Shown: positions 48,583 to 58,227 of the stretch, in pieces | Numbering within the stretch: position 1 is the stretch's first letter | Layout of the letters: every line of letters starts with the position of its first letter | Assembly: GCF_021044565.1 (NCBI RefSeq) | Contig: NZ_CP087997.1 | Location: 1,302,001 to 1,366,000 of the forward strand | DNA from: Subtercola endophyticus | Lineage (GTDB): Bacteria; Actinomycetota; Actinomycetes; Actinomycetales; Microbacteriaceae | Direction: 5' to 3' | Length of the DNA: 64,000 nt | The notes under the pieces: generated by a model | Database searches by the model: none | Told to the model about the DNA's origin: nothing | What the model saw: the letters and a program-made list of their open reading frames with translations, nothing else | Program-made: the position numbers and the translations under genes

Positions 48583-50277
48583 TCATCCCTCCAGACTACG
48601 GTTCGCACGCCAGAGGTGCATGCCGAGGTAGCTGCGCCACGGCGAGGCCTGCTCGGCGAACCGCACCAGTTCGCGTCGGTCGCCGGGCAGGCCGAGCCGG
48701 GTGGCCCCGGCCCGCAGGGCGAGGTCGCCGTCGAGCAGAATGTCGGTCGCCCCGAGCACCCGCATGGCCACGTAGCCGGCCGTCCACGGCCCGACCCCCG
48801 CGAAGGCCTGAAGATCGGCCATCAGCTTCGCCTGCGAAACACCGACGTCGACCACGAGCTCTCCCGAGGCGAGTGCCTCGGCGACGCGGATGATCGTGTC
48901 GATGCGCTTCGCCGGCCCCCGCAGCACCTCCCGCCCCACGGTGGCGATCTGCGCCGCCGTGGGGAACAGGATGCGCGGTGTGAGGTTCTGCGCACGTGCC
49001 TTCCGGTCGGCGCCGGGGCTGAGGGGGCCGGTGGCCGCATCGATATCCGAGCTCGCACCCTCGTCGATGCGATCGCCGAGCGCGTCCGCGAGCCTGCCGA
49101 GGGCCGTGCGCGCCGCCGCAACAGAGACCTGCTGACCGATGAGGGCGCGAAAAACGATCTCGTAGGCATCCACTGCCCCGGGCACCCGGATGCCCGGCAC
49201 CCGCCGCACCGATTCGCCCAGCCCCGGCACCGAGGCCAGCGCCTCGTCGATGGCTTGAGCGTCGGCGTCGAGGTCGAACAACCGGCGCACGCGCGCCGAC
49301 ACGGTGGAGAGGTCGGCGAGGTTCTCGAGCCGCGCGCGGCACAGCACGCTCGTCTCGCGGGCCTCTAGTTCGATCACCGCCCAGCCGTGAGGGAGGCGCA
49401 GAGTGCGGCGGTAGATCCCCGCGCGCACCTCCTCAACACCGGCGACGGCTCGCGCGGCGAGAAAGTCGATCACGCCGCGCCCGTCGAAGGGCGCGCGGGC
49501 CGGCAGTGTCACCGTCACGAGAGCGCCAGGCGCATGCGCCGACGTTGTGCCTGCGATGCCCGACTCGCGCGACTCGCGCGTCTCGCGCGTCTCGCGCGTC
49601 TCGCCCGTCTCGCCCGTCTCGCGCCACTCGTTCGCCTCGACTGCCGCTCGCCGGAGACCGGCGGCACGAGCCACCCCGCCACCCGACATCCGGCCGCGCG
49701 CACGCCGCCCCTTCTCCCGCAGCGCCGACGGCGACATCTCGTACACAGCCGAGATGGTGTCGTTGAAGGCCCGTACGCTCGAGAATCCGCTGGCGTAGAC
49801 GACCTGAGTGATCGGCAAGTCAGTGCTCTGCAGCAGAGTGCGGGCGCTCTGGGCGCGGTGCGCACGGGCGAGAGCCTGCGGGCCGGCGCCGAGTTCAGCG
49901 GCGAGCACGCGGGTGAGGTGCCGCGGTGTGTACCCCAGCCGCCTCGCGAGCCCGTCGACGCCCTCCCGGTCGACCACACCGTCGTCGATGAGCCGCATGG
50001 CACGGCCGGCCAGGTCGTCGCGCAGATTCCATTCCGGCGAACCCGGCACGGCATCGGGAAAACACCGCTTGCACGCGCGCAGGCCGGCCTCGTGGGCCGC
50101 GGCAGCCGTGAGGTAGAACGAGACGTTCTGGGGCTGCGGGGTACGAGCGGGGCAGCTCGGCCGGCAGTAGATTCCGGTGGAGTGCACGCCCGTGATGAAC
50201 TGCCCGTCAAACCGAGCGTCTTTGGCCTTCATCGCGCGGTACCGCTGTTCGAACACGGGGTCGGTCTCGGTGGTCAT
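48583..50277 (-). CDS. Ada-AlkA fusion: methylphosphotriester regulator and 3-methyladenine glycosylase
   Basis: A 564-residue alkylation-damage protein. Residues about 8-80 are the Ada zinc domain with the methyl-accepting Cys of GIYCRPSCPAR and CKRC; about 85-185 is an AraC-type HTH (LARRLGYTPRHLTRVL). After a linker come the AlkA fold and an HhH glycosylase domain ending IGQQVSVAAARTAL and FAGVGPWTAGYVAMRVLG with the catalytic Asp. There is no C-terminal O6-methylguanine transferase. The linker has a 9-bp tandem repeat (49562-49624) coding for Glu-Thr/Ser-Gly/Arg units. Similar Ada-AlkA fusions are known in mycobacteria. Confidence 0.93.
   Translation of the reverse strand: MTTETDPVFEQRYRAMKAKDARFDGQFITGVHSTGIYCRPSCPARTPQPQNVSFYLTAAAAHEAGLRACKRCFPDAVPGSPEWNLRDDLAGRAMRLIDDGVVDREGVDGLARRLGYTPRHLTRVLAAELGAGPQALARAHRAQSARTLLQSTDLPITQVVYASGFSSVRAFNDTISAVYEMSPSALREKGRRARGRMSGGGVARAAGLRRAAVEANEWRETGETGETRETRETRESRESGIAGTTSAHAPGALVTVTLPARAPFDGRGVIDFLAARAVAGVEEVRAGIYRRTLRLPHGWAVIELEARETSVLCRARLENLADLSTVSARVRRLFDLDADAQAIDEALASVPGLGESVRRVPGIRVPGAVDAYEIVFRALIGQQVSVAAARTALGRLADALGDRIDEGASSDIDAATGPLSPGADRKARAQNLTPRILFPTAAQIATVGREVLRGPAKRIDTIIRVAEALASGELVVDVGVSQAKLMADLQAFAGVGPWTAGYVAMRVLGATDILLDGDLALRAGATRLGLPGDRRELVRFAEQASPWRSYLGMHLWRANRSLEG
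49562..49624. repeat. 9-bp tandem repeat in the Ada-AlkA gene
   Basis: Seven contiguous 9-bp units of the forms GACTCGCGC, GTCTCGCGC and GTCTCGCCC encode (on the minus strand) repeated Glu-Thr/Ser-Gly/Arg triplets in the linker. Unit changes keep the reading frame, so copy-number changes would lengthen or shorten the linker without truncating the protein. Confidence 0.85.
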
Positions 50278-50390
50278 CTGCCCAGTCTCGCTCACGGGCA
50301 TCCGCTTGCCTAGCGAAAATCAGACACGGCGACAAGGAGGCGGATGCCCGCTTGGGCGTGCCGCGTAATGAGCAGGTAGGGTCGTCTGAA

Positions 50391-52208
50391 GTGACTACCG
50401 TGCCTTCTTCTAAGCCCCCGATCGGAACCTCGGCGGCCGAGCATCTCTCGCCCTCGTTCCCCGAACGAGCCGCCTGGGGTACCGCCGGAAAGCTCCGCGC
50501 CTGGCAGCAAGAGGCGCTCGACGCGTACTTCTTGCACGAACCGCGCGACTTTCTCGCGGCGGCCACACCCGGCGCCGGAAAGACCACCTTCGCGCTGCGC
50601 CTCGCCGCCGAACTGCTGGCCCGAAACACCATCGACCGCATCACCGTCGTCGCGCCCACCGAGCACCTGAAGAAGCAGTGGGCTGACGCGGCCGATCGGG
50701 CGGGCATCCGTCTCGATCCGATGTTCAAGAACAGTCACGGCCGGCATGCGCGGCACTACCACGGCGCAGCCGTGACCTACGCCCAGGTCGCCGTGAGGGC
50801 CGAGCTGCACCGCGACATCACGCTGAGCGGCCGCACGCTGGTCATTCTCGACGAGGTGCACCACGGCGGCGACGCGCTCAGCTGGGGCGACGCGATTCGC
50901 GAGGCGTTCGAACCCGCGACCCGGCGGCTGTCGCTGACGGGAACCCCGTTCCGCAGCGACACGGCACCGATTCCGTTCGTCGCGTATCTGCCCGACGAGC
51001 ACGGAATCCGGCTCTCGCAGACCGACTACAACTACGGCTACGGTCGCGCTCTCGCCGACGGCGTGGTTCGGCCCGTCATCTTCATGGTCTATGCGGGCCA
51101 CATGCGTTGGCGCGACGGCGCGGGCGAAGAGATGGAGGCGCGGCTCGGCGAGGGCAACACCAAAGACATCACCTCGCAGGCCTGGCGCACGGCACTCGAC
51201 CCGAAAGGCGAGTGGATTCCGGCCGTACTGAAGGCCGCAGACCGACGCCTGAGCGAGGTGCGGCACTCGATTCCGGATGCCGGTGGCCTTGTCATCGCGA
51301 CCGACCACTATGCCGCCCGCGCCTACGCGGAGTTGCTCGAAAACATCTCGGGCCAGCCGGTCACCGTTGTGCTCTCGGACGAGAAAGAGGCCAGCGACCG
51401 CATCGAAGAGTTCTCGAACTCGACCCGGCGGTGGATGGTGGCGGTTCGCATGGTGTCAGAAGGTGTCGACATTCCCCGCCTCTCCGTGGGCGTCTATGCG
51501 ACCTCCGCTGCGACCCCGCTCTACTTCGCGCAGGCGATCGGCCGTTTCGTTCGAGCCCGCCGCCGTGGAGAGACGGCCTCGATCTTCTTGCCGAATGTGC
51601 CCTCGCTCATGGCGCTGGCCGGCGCCATGGAGCTCGAGCGCGACCATGCCCTCGACCGCCGAGAGACCGGCGACCCCGAGATCGACATGTTCGCGCCCGA
51701 AGAAGACATGATGGATGCCGCGAACCGCGAGGAGAAGGCCTCCGACGCGCTGCAGCAGGAGTTCAGCTTCGAAGCGATCTCGTCACACGCCACCTTCGAC
51801 CGGGTCGTCTACGAGAACTCCGAGTTCGGCGCCGAAGCCATCGTCGGCAGCGACGAAGAGCTCGACTTCATCGGCATCCCCGGGCTGCTCGAACCCGATC
51901 AGGTGCGCGAGCTTCTCGCACACCGGCAGCAGCGGCAGGCCAAGCGCAAACACGAGCCCGGCTACGTCGCCCCGGTCGGGGAGACACCGGATGCGGCCCC
52001 GGCCGCACCGCTCTATCGCACGCTGAAAGAACAGCGTTCGCTGCTGAACAGCGTGGTGGGCATCTGGTCGAAGATCTCGGGCGAGCCGCACGGGCTCATC
52101 CACGCCGAGCTGCGGCGCGTGTGCGGCGGCCCTGCCGTCGCGCAGGCCAGTTTCACGCAATTGCAGGCCAGAATTGCACTAGTACGCAAATGGATGGGAA
52201 CACACTGA
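50391..52208 (+). CDS. DEAD/DEAH-type superfamily 2 helicase
   Basis: A 605-residue SF2 ATPase. Motif I TPGAGKTT (about residue 64), motif Ia, motif II as ILDEVHHGG, motif III SLTGTPFR, motif V VSEGVDIPRLSVGVYAT and motif VI QAIGRFVRARR are in order. The C-terminal 150 residues have no recognised domain. Such stand-alone helicases are common in actinobacteria and of unknown role in DNA or RNA metabolism. GTG at 50391 chosen; the 39-bp upstream extension is unlikely. It is divergent from the Ada-AlkA gene. Confidence 0.92.
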   Translation: MTTVPSSKPPIGTSAAEHLSPSFPERAAWGTAGKLRAWQQEALDAYFLHEPRDFLAAATPGAGKTTFALRLAAELLARNTIDRITVVAPTEHLKKQWADAADRAGIRLDPMFKNSHGRHARHYHGAAVTYAQVAVRAELHRDITLSGRTLVILDEVHHGGDALSWGDAIREAFEPATRRLSLTGTPFRSDTAPIPFVAYLPDEHGIRLSQTDYNYGYGRALADGVVRPVIFMVYAGHMRWRDGAGEEMEARLGEGNTKDITSQAWRTALDPKGEWIPAVLKAADRRLSEVRHSIPDAGGLVIATDHYAARAYAELLENISGQPVTVVLSDEKEASDRIEEFSNSTRRWMVAVRMVSEGVDIPRLSVGVYATSAATPLYFAQAIGRFVRARRRGETASIFLPNVPSLMALAGAMELERDHALDRRETGDPEIDMFAPEEDMMDAANREEKASDALQQEFSFEAISSHATFDRVVYENSEFGAEAIVGSDEELDFIGIPGLLEPDQVRELLAHRQQRQAKRKHEPGYVAPVGETPDAAPAAPLYRTLKEQRSLLNSVVGIWSKISGEPHGLIHAELRRVCGGPAVAQASFTQLQARIALVRKWMGTH

Positions 52209-52254
52209 GGCGATATCGCCGAAGCGAAACAACTGCAGACGAGGGAGCATCACC

Positions 52255-53232
<978 letters not shown>

Positions 53233-53252
53233 CTCCGACGCGAAGTGTTGCG

Positions 53253-53705
53253 TCAGACTTTGGGGTCGATGATGACGACCGGAATCTCGCGGTCGGTCTT
53301 GACCTGGTAGTCGGCGTAGTCGGGGTAGAGGGCCACCATCTTGGCCCAGAGGGCCGGCTTCTCTTCTGCGGTGGCAGTGCGGGCTGTGCCGTAGAACGAC
53401 TTCGCGCCGACCTGCAGATAGACCTCGGGGTTCGCTTCGAGATTCAGGTACCAGACCGGATGCTTCGGGGCTCCGCCGAGCGACGCGACGATGATCTGGC
53501 GGCCCCCGTCTTCGCCGTGGATGAGCGCTGTACGGCGCCACACGCCCGATTTGCGACCCTTCGTGGTGAGCAGCAGCAACGGAGCCTGGCTCTTCGAGAA
53601 CGTCAGATCACCATCCGTGGCCACGTACTCGTCAATCTGCTTCTTCACCCACTCCGCGTCGTTGTCGATGGGGTTCTCAGGTGTGGTGCCCGGTGCGTCA
53701 GTCAT
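53253..53705 (-). CDS. Deazaflavin (F420)-dependent nitroreductase-family protein
   Basis: A 150-residue split beta-barrel protein of the Ddn/FDR group. The hallmark LLLLTTKGRKSGVWRRTALIHGEDGG and SLGGAPKHPVWYLNLEANPEVYLQVG, which contact F420 in mycobacterial Ddn, are both present. The likely function is reduction of a quinone or xenobiotic with F420H2. ATG chosen at 53705. A terminator-type hairpin belonging to the upstream csp gene lies in the 59-bp gap before it. Confidence 0.92.
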   Translation of the reverse strand: MTDAPGTTPENPIDNDAEWVKKQIDEYVATDGDLTFSKSQAPLLLLTTKGRKSGVWRRTALIHGEDGGRQIIVASLGGAPKHPVWYLNLEANPEVYLQVGAKSFYGTARTATAEEKPALWAKMVALYPDYADYQVKTDREIPVVIIDPKV

Positions 53706-53722
53706 AAACCCAGCTTAAACAG

Positions 53723-53754
53723 AAAAGTGCCCGACATTTCTGCCGGGCACTTTT
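53723..53754 (-). terminator. Intrinsic terminator between csp and the deazaflavin gene
   Basis: AAAAGTGCCCG (53723-53733) and CGGGCACTTTT (53744-53754) form an 11-bp stem, with a following TCTGTTT on the minus strand. It fits the end of the csp transcript; the A-run on the other side makes it able to work in both directions. Confidence 0.85.
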
Positions 53755-53764
53755 CAGGAAAGGA

Positions 53765-53968
53765 TTAAAGCGAACGGATGTTTTCCGCCTGCGGGCCCTT
53801 CGGGCCCTGGGTCACGTCGAACTCGACGCGCTGGTTCTCGTCGAGCGACTTGTAGCCGTTCGAGGCGATTGCCGAGTAGTGAGCGAAAACGTCGGGGCTG
53901 CCATCTTCGGGAGCGATGAAGCCAAAGCCTTTTTCTGCGTTAAACCATTTGACGGTACCAATTGCCAT
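53765..53968 (-). CDS. cspA: Cold-shock protein (CspA family)
   Basis: A 67-residue single cold-shock domain that binds single-stranded nucleic acid. RNP1 (KGFGFIAP) and RNP2 (DVFAHYS) are intact, after [16 protein letters not shown]-type site upstream of the ATG. It is followed by an intrinsic terminator and preceded by a long gap (53969-54134) that should contain its promoter and a leader, as is typical for csp genes. Confidence 0.97.
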   Translation of the reverse strand: MAIGTVKWFNAEKGFGFIAPEDGSPDVFAHYSAIASNGYKSLDENQRVEFDVTQGPKGPQAENIRSL

Positions 53969-54134
53969 GTTAAAACTCCTCCAGGAGCGTTCTATTCGGA
54001 CCCCACTGCGGGGCCCTGATAGCGCGGTGCCTGTCATCCATCTTTCAAGCGCAATGGGCAACGGGGCTTGGCCGCGAGCATTCAGAACTGCGAGGCACAG
54101 CAACTTCAAGATCAAGACTACCCCAGCTCGGGGC
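53969..54134. other. csp upstream region
   Basis: Intergenic. It must hold the csp promoter and a leader of up to about 160 nt on the minus strand. I could not place -10/-35 boxes. At the right end CCCCAGCTCGGGG (54121-54133) is a short near-palindrome. Confidence 0.4.
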
Positions 54135-54141
54135 AAAAGAA

Positions 54142-54175
54142 GAACGGGACCGCCGCATTTGCAACAATCCCGTTC
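54142..54175 (-). terminator. Probable terminator after the tRNA-Leu region
   Basis: GAACGGGA (54142-54149) pairs with TCCCGTTC (54168-54175); on the minus strand the stem is followed by TTCTTTT. It lies 114 nt beyond the tRNA, which would give the tRNA a long trailer that includes the duplication and the 12-bp hairpin. Confidence 0.65.
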
Positions 54176-54197
54176 ACATACTGTCTCAACCAGTTCG

Positions 54198-54247
54198 TCG
54201 TGCCGCCGTACGAGGTACCGCCTCGTGCCGCCGTACGAGGTACCGCC
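54198..54247. repeat. 25-bp tandem duplication downstream of tRNA-Leu
   Basis: Two perfect head-to-tail copies of a 25-bp unit (54198-54222 and 54223-54247), beginning TCGTGCCGCCGTACGAGG. The junction makes a stem, ACGAGG (54210-54215) with CCTCGT (54221-54226). The exact identity suggests a recent duplication. Confidence 0.9.
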
Positions 54248-54248
54248 C

Positions 54249-54277
54249 GTCTTGTTTGCGCGTGTCGCAAACAAGAC
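54249..54277 (-). repeat. Perfect 12-bp hairpin downstream of tRNA-Leu
   Basis: GTCTTGTTTGCG (54249-54260) and CGCAAACAAGAC (54266-54277) pair perfectly around a five-base loop, 12 nt from the tRNA 3' end. There is no T-run, so it may serve tRNA 3' processing or be a leftover attachment-type site rather than a terminator. Confidence 0.7.
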
Positions 54278-54288
54278 CATAAGCACAG

Positions 54289-54373
54289 TGTCCGAAAGGG
54301 GACTTGAACCCCTACGCCCATAACAGGCACTAGCACCTCAAGCTAGCGCGTCTACCATTTCCGCCACCCGGAC
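54289..54373 (-). tRNA. tRNA-Leu (GAG)
   Basis: Minus-strand tRNA of 85 nt including the discriminator A. The acceptor stem 5' arm is GTCCGGG, with the D-loop GGAAATGG, anticodon stem-loop GCTAGCTTGAGGTGCTAG (anticodon GAG, reads CTC and CTT), a long variable arm (GCCTGTTATGGGCG) typical of tRNA-Leu, and the T-arm with GTTCAAG. No CCA is encoded. A duplicated segment and a strong hairpin follow. Confidence 0.95.
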
Positions 54374-54482
54374 AGGTGTCTCGCCGCAACCCTGGGGCTG
54401 CGACAACAAAGTAAGACGATAGCACGGAACATCACCCTCCTAAACGCACACCGGCCACTCAGGCTGCCGGTAGCGTGAAGTC

Positions 54483-55793
54483 ATGACCTCGACGACCGAG
54501 AACTCCCTTGACCGAACCGCCCGCATCACGCGCGATCTGATCCGGTTCGACACGAGCAACTACGGCGACGGCAAGTCCAACGGCGAGACCATCGCGGCCG
54601 AATACGTCGAGGCCGAACTCACGGCCTTGGGCCTGCACCCGCACTTGTTCGACTCGGCCCCGACCCGCACCAGCGTCGTCGCGCGAGTCGAGGGCGCGAA
54701 TCCGGATGCCCCTGCCCTCGTCGTGCACGGCCACCTCGACGTCGTTCCGGCCATCGCCGACGACTGGTCGGTCGATCCCTTCGGCGGCGACATTCGCGAC
54801 GGAATGATCTGGGGCCGCGGAGCCGTCGACATGAAGAACATGGATGCGATGATCCTCACCGCTCTCGGCGAGATTCTCGGCAGCGGCAAGCAACCCGCGA
54901 GAGACCTGGTCATTGCGTTCTTCGCCGACGAAGAGGCCGGGGGAGTGTTCGGTTCGCACTACATGGTGCGCGAGCATCCGGAGGTTTTCGAAGGCGCGAC
55001 CGAAGCGATCAGCGAGGTGGGCGGGTACTCGATCGATCTCGACGGAAAACGCGCCTATCTCGTACAAACCGGTGAGAAAGCTCTCATCTGGATCAAGCTC
55101 ATCGCCCACGGCCGTGCCGGCCACGGATCGCAGATCAATACCGAGAACGCCATCACCCGGCTGGCCGCCGCCGTCGCCCGCATCGGCAGCCAGGAGTGGC
55201 CGGTCAAGCTCACCAAGACCACGCGTCAGCTGCTCGACGCCGTCGCCGAGATTCTCGGGCAAGATCCGAAGCAGGTCTCGGCCGAAGAACTCGCGATCGC
55301 TACCGGAACGGCTTCGCGCTTCATCTCGGCGACACTGCGCACAGTCACCAACCCCACCCTGCTGAGCGGCGGATACAAGGTGAATGTCATCCCTGACCGG
55401 GCAGAAGCCATGATCGACGTGCGGGTTCTGCCCGGCGACGAGGTCGAGGTGATGGCCCGCATTCGCGAACTCGCGGGCGACGACATCGAGATCGAGATCA
55501 TGCACGAAGACGTCGGTCTCGAGACCGATTTCGAGGGCCCGCTGGTCGACCAGATGATCTCGAGTCTGCACCGGCTCGACCCGGGCGCCGAGGTTCTGCC
55601 CTACCTGTTATCGGCCGGCACCGACAACAAAGCCCTCAGTCTGCTGGGCATCAAGGGCTACGGATTCGCGCCGCTGCAGCTGCCCGCCGAGCTCGACTTT
55701 CCGGCGCTCTTCCACGGTGTTGACGAGAGGGTACCGCTCGACGCATTAGTCTTTGGCACAGATGTCTTGACCGATCTGCTGCTTCGCTACTGA
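54483..55793 (+). CDS. M20-family metallopeptidase / deacylase
   Basis: A 436-residue zinc hydrolase of the M20/ArgE-DapE type. Metal ligands occur in VVHGHLDVVPA, WGRGAVDMKNM and FADEEAGG, and the dimerisation domain in the middle (HGRAGHGSQINTENAITRLA). The C-terminal end is ALFHGVDERVPLDALVFG with a final His ligand. It could cleave a dipeptide or an acyl-amino acid; the substrate is unknown. ATG at the conserved position. Confidence 0.92.
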   Translation: MTSTTENSLDRTARITRDLIRFDTSNYGDGKSNGETIAAEYVEAELTALGLHPHLFDSAPTRTSVVARVEGANPDAPALVVHGHLDVVPAIADDWSVDPFGGDIRDGMIWGRGAVDMKNMDAMILTALGEILGSGKQPARDLVIAFFADEEAGGVFGSHYMVREHPEVFEGATEAISEVGGYSIDLDGKRAYLVQTGEKALIWIKLIAHGRAGHGSQINTENAITRLAAAVARIGSQEWPVKLTKTTRQLLDAVAEILGQDPKQVSAEELAIATGTASRFISATLRTVTNPTLLSGGYKVNVIPDRAEAMIDVRVLPGDEVEVMARIRELAGDDIEIEIMHEDVGLETDFEGPLVDQMISSLHRLDPGAEVLPYLLSAGTDNKALSLLGIKGYGFAPLQLPAELDFPALFHGVDERVPLDALVFGTDVLTDLLLRY

Positions 55794-55841
55794 CGCACCA
55801 GCCGCGTGCCCTGAGTGTGGGCCACGACCGAAAGTGAGTTC

Positions 55842-56705
55842 ATGGAGTTTTTTCAAGCGATCATCTTGGGCCTCGTTCAGGGCCTGACCGAGTTCCTACC
55901 GATCTCGTCGAGCGCGCACATCAAGATCGTGGGCGAGCTGATCGGCACCGGCGGTGACCCGGGCGCGGCCTTCACCGCGATCATCCAGCTCGGCACCGAA
56001 GCGGCCGTGCTGGTGTTCTTCTGGCGCGATGTCGTGCGCATCGTCTCGAAGTGGGCCCGGTCGCTCGTGGGGCGCGTGCCGCGCAACGACCCGGATGCCC
56101 GTATGGGCTGGCTCATCATCATCGGCAGCATTCCGATCATCATTCTCGGGCTCATCTTTCAAAATCAGATCGAGACCGTGTTCCGGTCGCTCTGGATCGT
56201 CGTGTTCACCCTGATCGTGTTCGGCATCTTGCTCGGTGTCGCCGACCACGTCGGTGCCAAGAAGCGTCGCCTCAAAGACCTCACGTACCCGCACGGCATC
56301 ATCTACGGCTTCGCGCAGGCTCTCGCGCTCATTCCCGGCGTCTCCCGTTCGGGCGGAACGATCACGGCCGGGCTCTTCATGGGCTACGAACGTAAGGCCG
56401 CAGCGCGGTATTCGTTCTTGCTCGCCATGCCCGCCGTGTTCGGCAGCGGGTTCTTTCAGCTCTACAAGTCGATCAAAGACCCGTGTGACGCCGCGGCCGC
56501 AGCAGCAACGCAGTGCACGCCCGAGATCTTCAACGGGGTCGACACGCTGGCCGCGACCATCGTCTCGTTCATCGTCGGACTCGTCGTGATCGCGTTCTTC
56601 ATGAACTACATCTCGCGCCGCAGCTTCACGCCGTTCGTGATCTACCGCCTCGCCCTGGGCGTGGTGCTGGCCATTCTGCTGGCCACGAACACCATCGCGG
56701 CCTGA
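55842..56705 (+). CDS. uppP: Undecaprenyl-diphosphatase
   Basis: Membrane enzyme that recycles the lipid carrier for peptidoglycan and gives bacitracin tolerance. The 287-residue BacA-family protein has about eight hydrophobic helices, the catalytic motifs [13 protein letters not shown] near the start and [17 protein letters not shown] in the middle, and WRDVV after. ATG at 55842; a longer in-frame start was rejected. Located between the M20 peptidase and mshC, as in several actinobacteria. Confidence 0.96.
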   Translation: MEFFQAIILGLVQGLTEFLPISSSAHIKIVGELIGTGGDPGAAFTAIIQLGTEAAVLVFFWRDVVRIVSKWARSLVGRVPRNDPDARMGWLIIIGSIPIIILGLIFQNQIETVFRSLWIVVFTLIVFGILLGVADHVGAKKRRLKDLTYPHGIIYGFAQALALIPGVSRSGGTITAGLFMGYERKAAARYSFLLAMPAVFGSGFFQLYKSIKDPCDAAAAAATQCTPEIFNGVDTLAATIVSFIVGLVVIAFFMNYISRRSFTPFVIYRLALGVVLAILLATNTIAA

Positions 56706-56768
56706 GCCGGGGCTGCTGCTGCGCTCGGCCTGGCGTTCGGTCACAGAATCAGCAATTAGAGTTCAGTA

Positions 56769-58061
56769 GTGCATTCTTGGCGTTCACCCGACGTTCCCAC
56801 GCTGCCGGGCGAAGGCCCCGTGCCGCGCCTGTTCAACCAAGCGACCGGCCTCGTCGAACCGACGTCCGTCGGCGCCGACGATCGGGCCGGCCTCTACGTG
56901 TGCGGCATCACTCCGTACGACGCGACGCACCTCGGGCACGCCTCGACGTACCTCGCCTTCGACACGCTCAACCGGCTCTGGCTCGACGGCGGTTACACGC
57001 TGAACTACGCGCAGAACGTGACCGACATCGACGACCCGCTGCTCGAGCGGGCAGCCGCGACCGGCGTCGACTGGCGTGATCTCGCCGCCTCGCAGACCGA
57101 TCTGTTCCGCGGCGACATGGAGGCCCTGCGCGTCATTCCGCCGCAGAACTACATCGCCGTGACCGAGGTCATCGACGAGATCGCCGCCGCGGCAGCCGAG
57201 CTGCTAGAGCTCGGTTTTGCCTACCGCGTGCCGACACCGGATGCCCTGCAGCCCGGTGACGAAGACGTGTACTTCGACTCGGGCGCCGCCGACCGCGCCA
57301 CCAGCTGGTACCTCGGCTTCGAGAGCCGCTACGACCGCGCGCTCATGCTCGACCTGTTCGCTCAGCGCGGGGGAGACCCCGACCGGCCCGGTAAGCGCGA
57401 TCCGCTCGACCCCCTGCTCTGGCGCGTGGCCCGAGCCGGCGAGCCGCAGTGGGCGGCCCCGATCGGCGCCGGGCGGCCCGGCTGGCACCTCGAGTGCACC
57501 GTGATCGCGCTGCAGCACCTGGGTACCGACTTCGCCGTGCAGGGCGGCGGCAGCGACCTCATCTTTCCGCATCACGAGTTCAGCGCGGCCCATGCGACGG
57601 CGCTCACGGGCAAGCCGTTCGCGGGCATCCACGCGCACACCGGAATGGTCGCCTACGAGGGCGAGAAGATGAGCAAGTCGCTCGGCAACCTCGTGCTCGT
57701 GTCGCGCCTGACGGCGGCCGGGGTGGATGCCCGGCTCATCCGGCTCGCCCTGCTGGCCCACCACTACCGCAGCGACTGGGAGTACACCGACGACGACCTG
57801 AGCCGGGCATCCGCTCGCCTGGCGGCCTGGAGTGCTCTGCCCGTGGCCGACGTCGACAGTGGCGCCCCCGAGGCGGCCCGAGTCGCCGCAGATGCCGACT
57901 CCTCAGCGCTGCTCGAGCGTCTGCGCGCTCGCCTCGCCGACGACCTCGATACCCCCGGTGCTCTCGACGAACTCGACGCCTGGTTCGCGACCGCCGACAC
58001 CGTGCCGCCCCTCGTTCTCGAAGCGCTCGACGCCCTGCTGGGCATCCGTCTCGCCACCTGA
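56769..58061 (+). CDS. mshC: Mycothiol synthesis ligase MshC
   Basis: Joins cysteine to GlcN-Ins in mycothiol biosynthesis. It is a 430-residue class I cysteinyl-tRNA-synthetase relative. The N-terminus HSWRSPDVP is typical of MshC; the HIGH-type motif is THLGHASTYLAFD, the zinc-binding/Cys site CGITPYDATH, and KMSKS is EKMSKSLGN. It lacks the anticodon-binding C-terminal domain of CysS. Its presence implies a mycothiol-making actinobacterium. GTG start. The palindrome P3 follows. Confidence 0.97.
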   Translation: MHSWRSPDVPTLPGEGPVPRLFNQATGLVEPTSVGADDRAGLYVCGITPYDATHLGHASTYLAFDTLNRLWLDGGYTLNYAQNVTDIDDPLLERAAATGVDWRDLAASQTDLFRGDMEALRVIPPQNYIAVTEVIDEIAAAAAELLELGFAYRVPTPDALQPGDEDVYFDSGAADRATSWYLGFESRYDRALMLDLFAQRGGDPDRPGKRDPLDPLLWRVARAGEPQWAAPIGAGRPGWHLECTVIALQHLGTDFAVQGGGSDLIFPHHEFSAAHATALTGKPFAGIHAHTGMVAYEGEKMSKSLGNLVLVSRLTAAGVDARLIRLALLAHHYRSDWEYTDDDLSRASARLAAWSALPVADVDSGAPEAARVAADADSSALLERLRARLADDLDTPGALDELDAWFATADTVPPLVLEALDALLGIRLAT

Positions 58062-58125
58062 CCCGCGCCCGCCCCGGCGCGCACGCCCGCGCCGCGCTGC
58101 GCCCGCCGGCACAGCGCCGCTCAGT

Positions 58126-58183
58126 GCGACGTTTGCGGACGAGAGCGACCGCCCCGGCGGCTCATCTCGTCCGCAAAGGTCGC
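58126..58183. repeat. Intergenic palindrome P3 (19-bp arms)
   Basis: GCGACGTTTGCGGACGAGA (58126-58144) pairs with the right arm at 58165-58183 over 18 of 19 positions, extendable by three more pairs outside. The 20-nt spacer has an inner hairpin, CCGC (58149-58152) and GCGG (58157-58160). It is in the convergent gap between mshC and the PAC2 gene. After the stem there is a run of repeated CGGCAGCTCGGGCG-type sequence. Confidence 0.85.
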
Positions 58184-58185
58184 GC

Positions 58186-58227
58186 TCGGCAGCTCGGGCG
58201 CTCGGCAGCTCGGGCGCTCGGCAGCTC
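58186..58227. repeat. Short tandem repeat after P3
   Basis: The unit TCGGCAGCTCGGGCGC (with small variations) is present about two and a half times at 58186-58227, running up to the stop codon of the PAC2 gene. It is a small low-complexity repeat with no assigned role. Confidence 0.6.

Noticed and set aside
49562..49624. CRISPR-like array
   Set aside because: A 9-bp repeat without spacers inside a coding region; no cas genes in the window.
54198..54247. CRISPR or insertion-sequence end in the 25-bp duplication
   Set aside because: Only two contiguous copies without spacer, and no transposase nearby.
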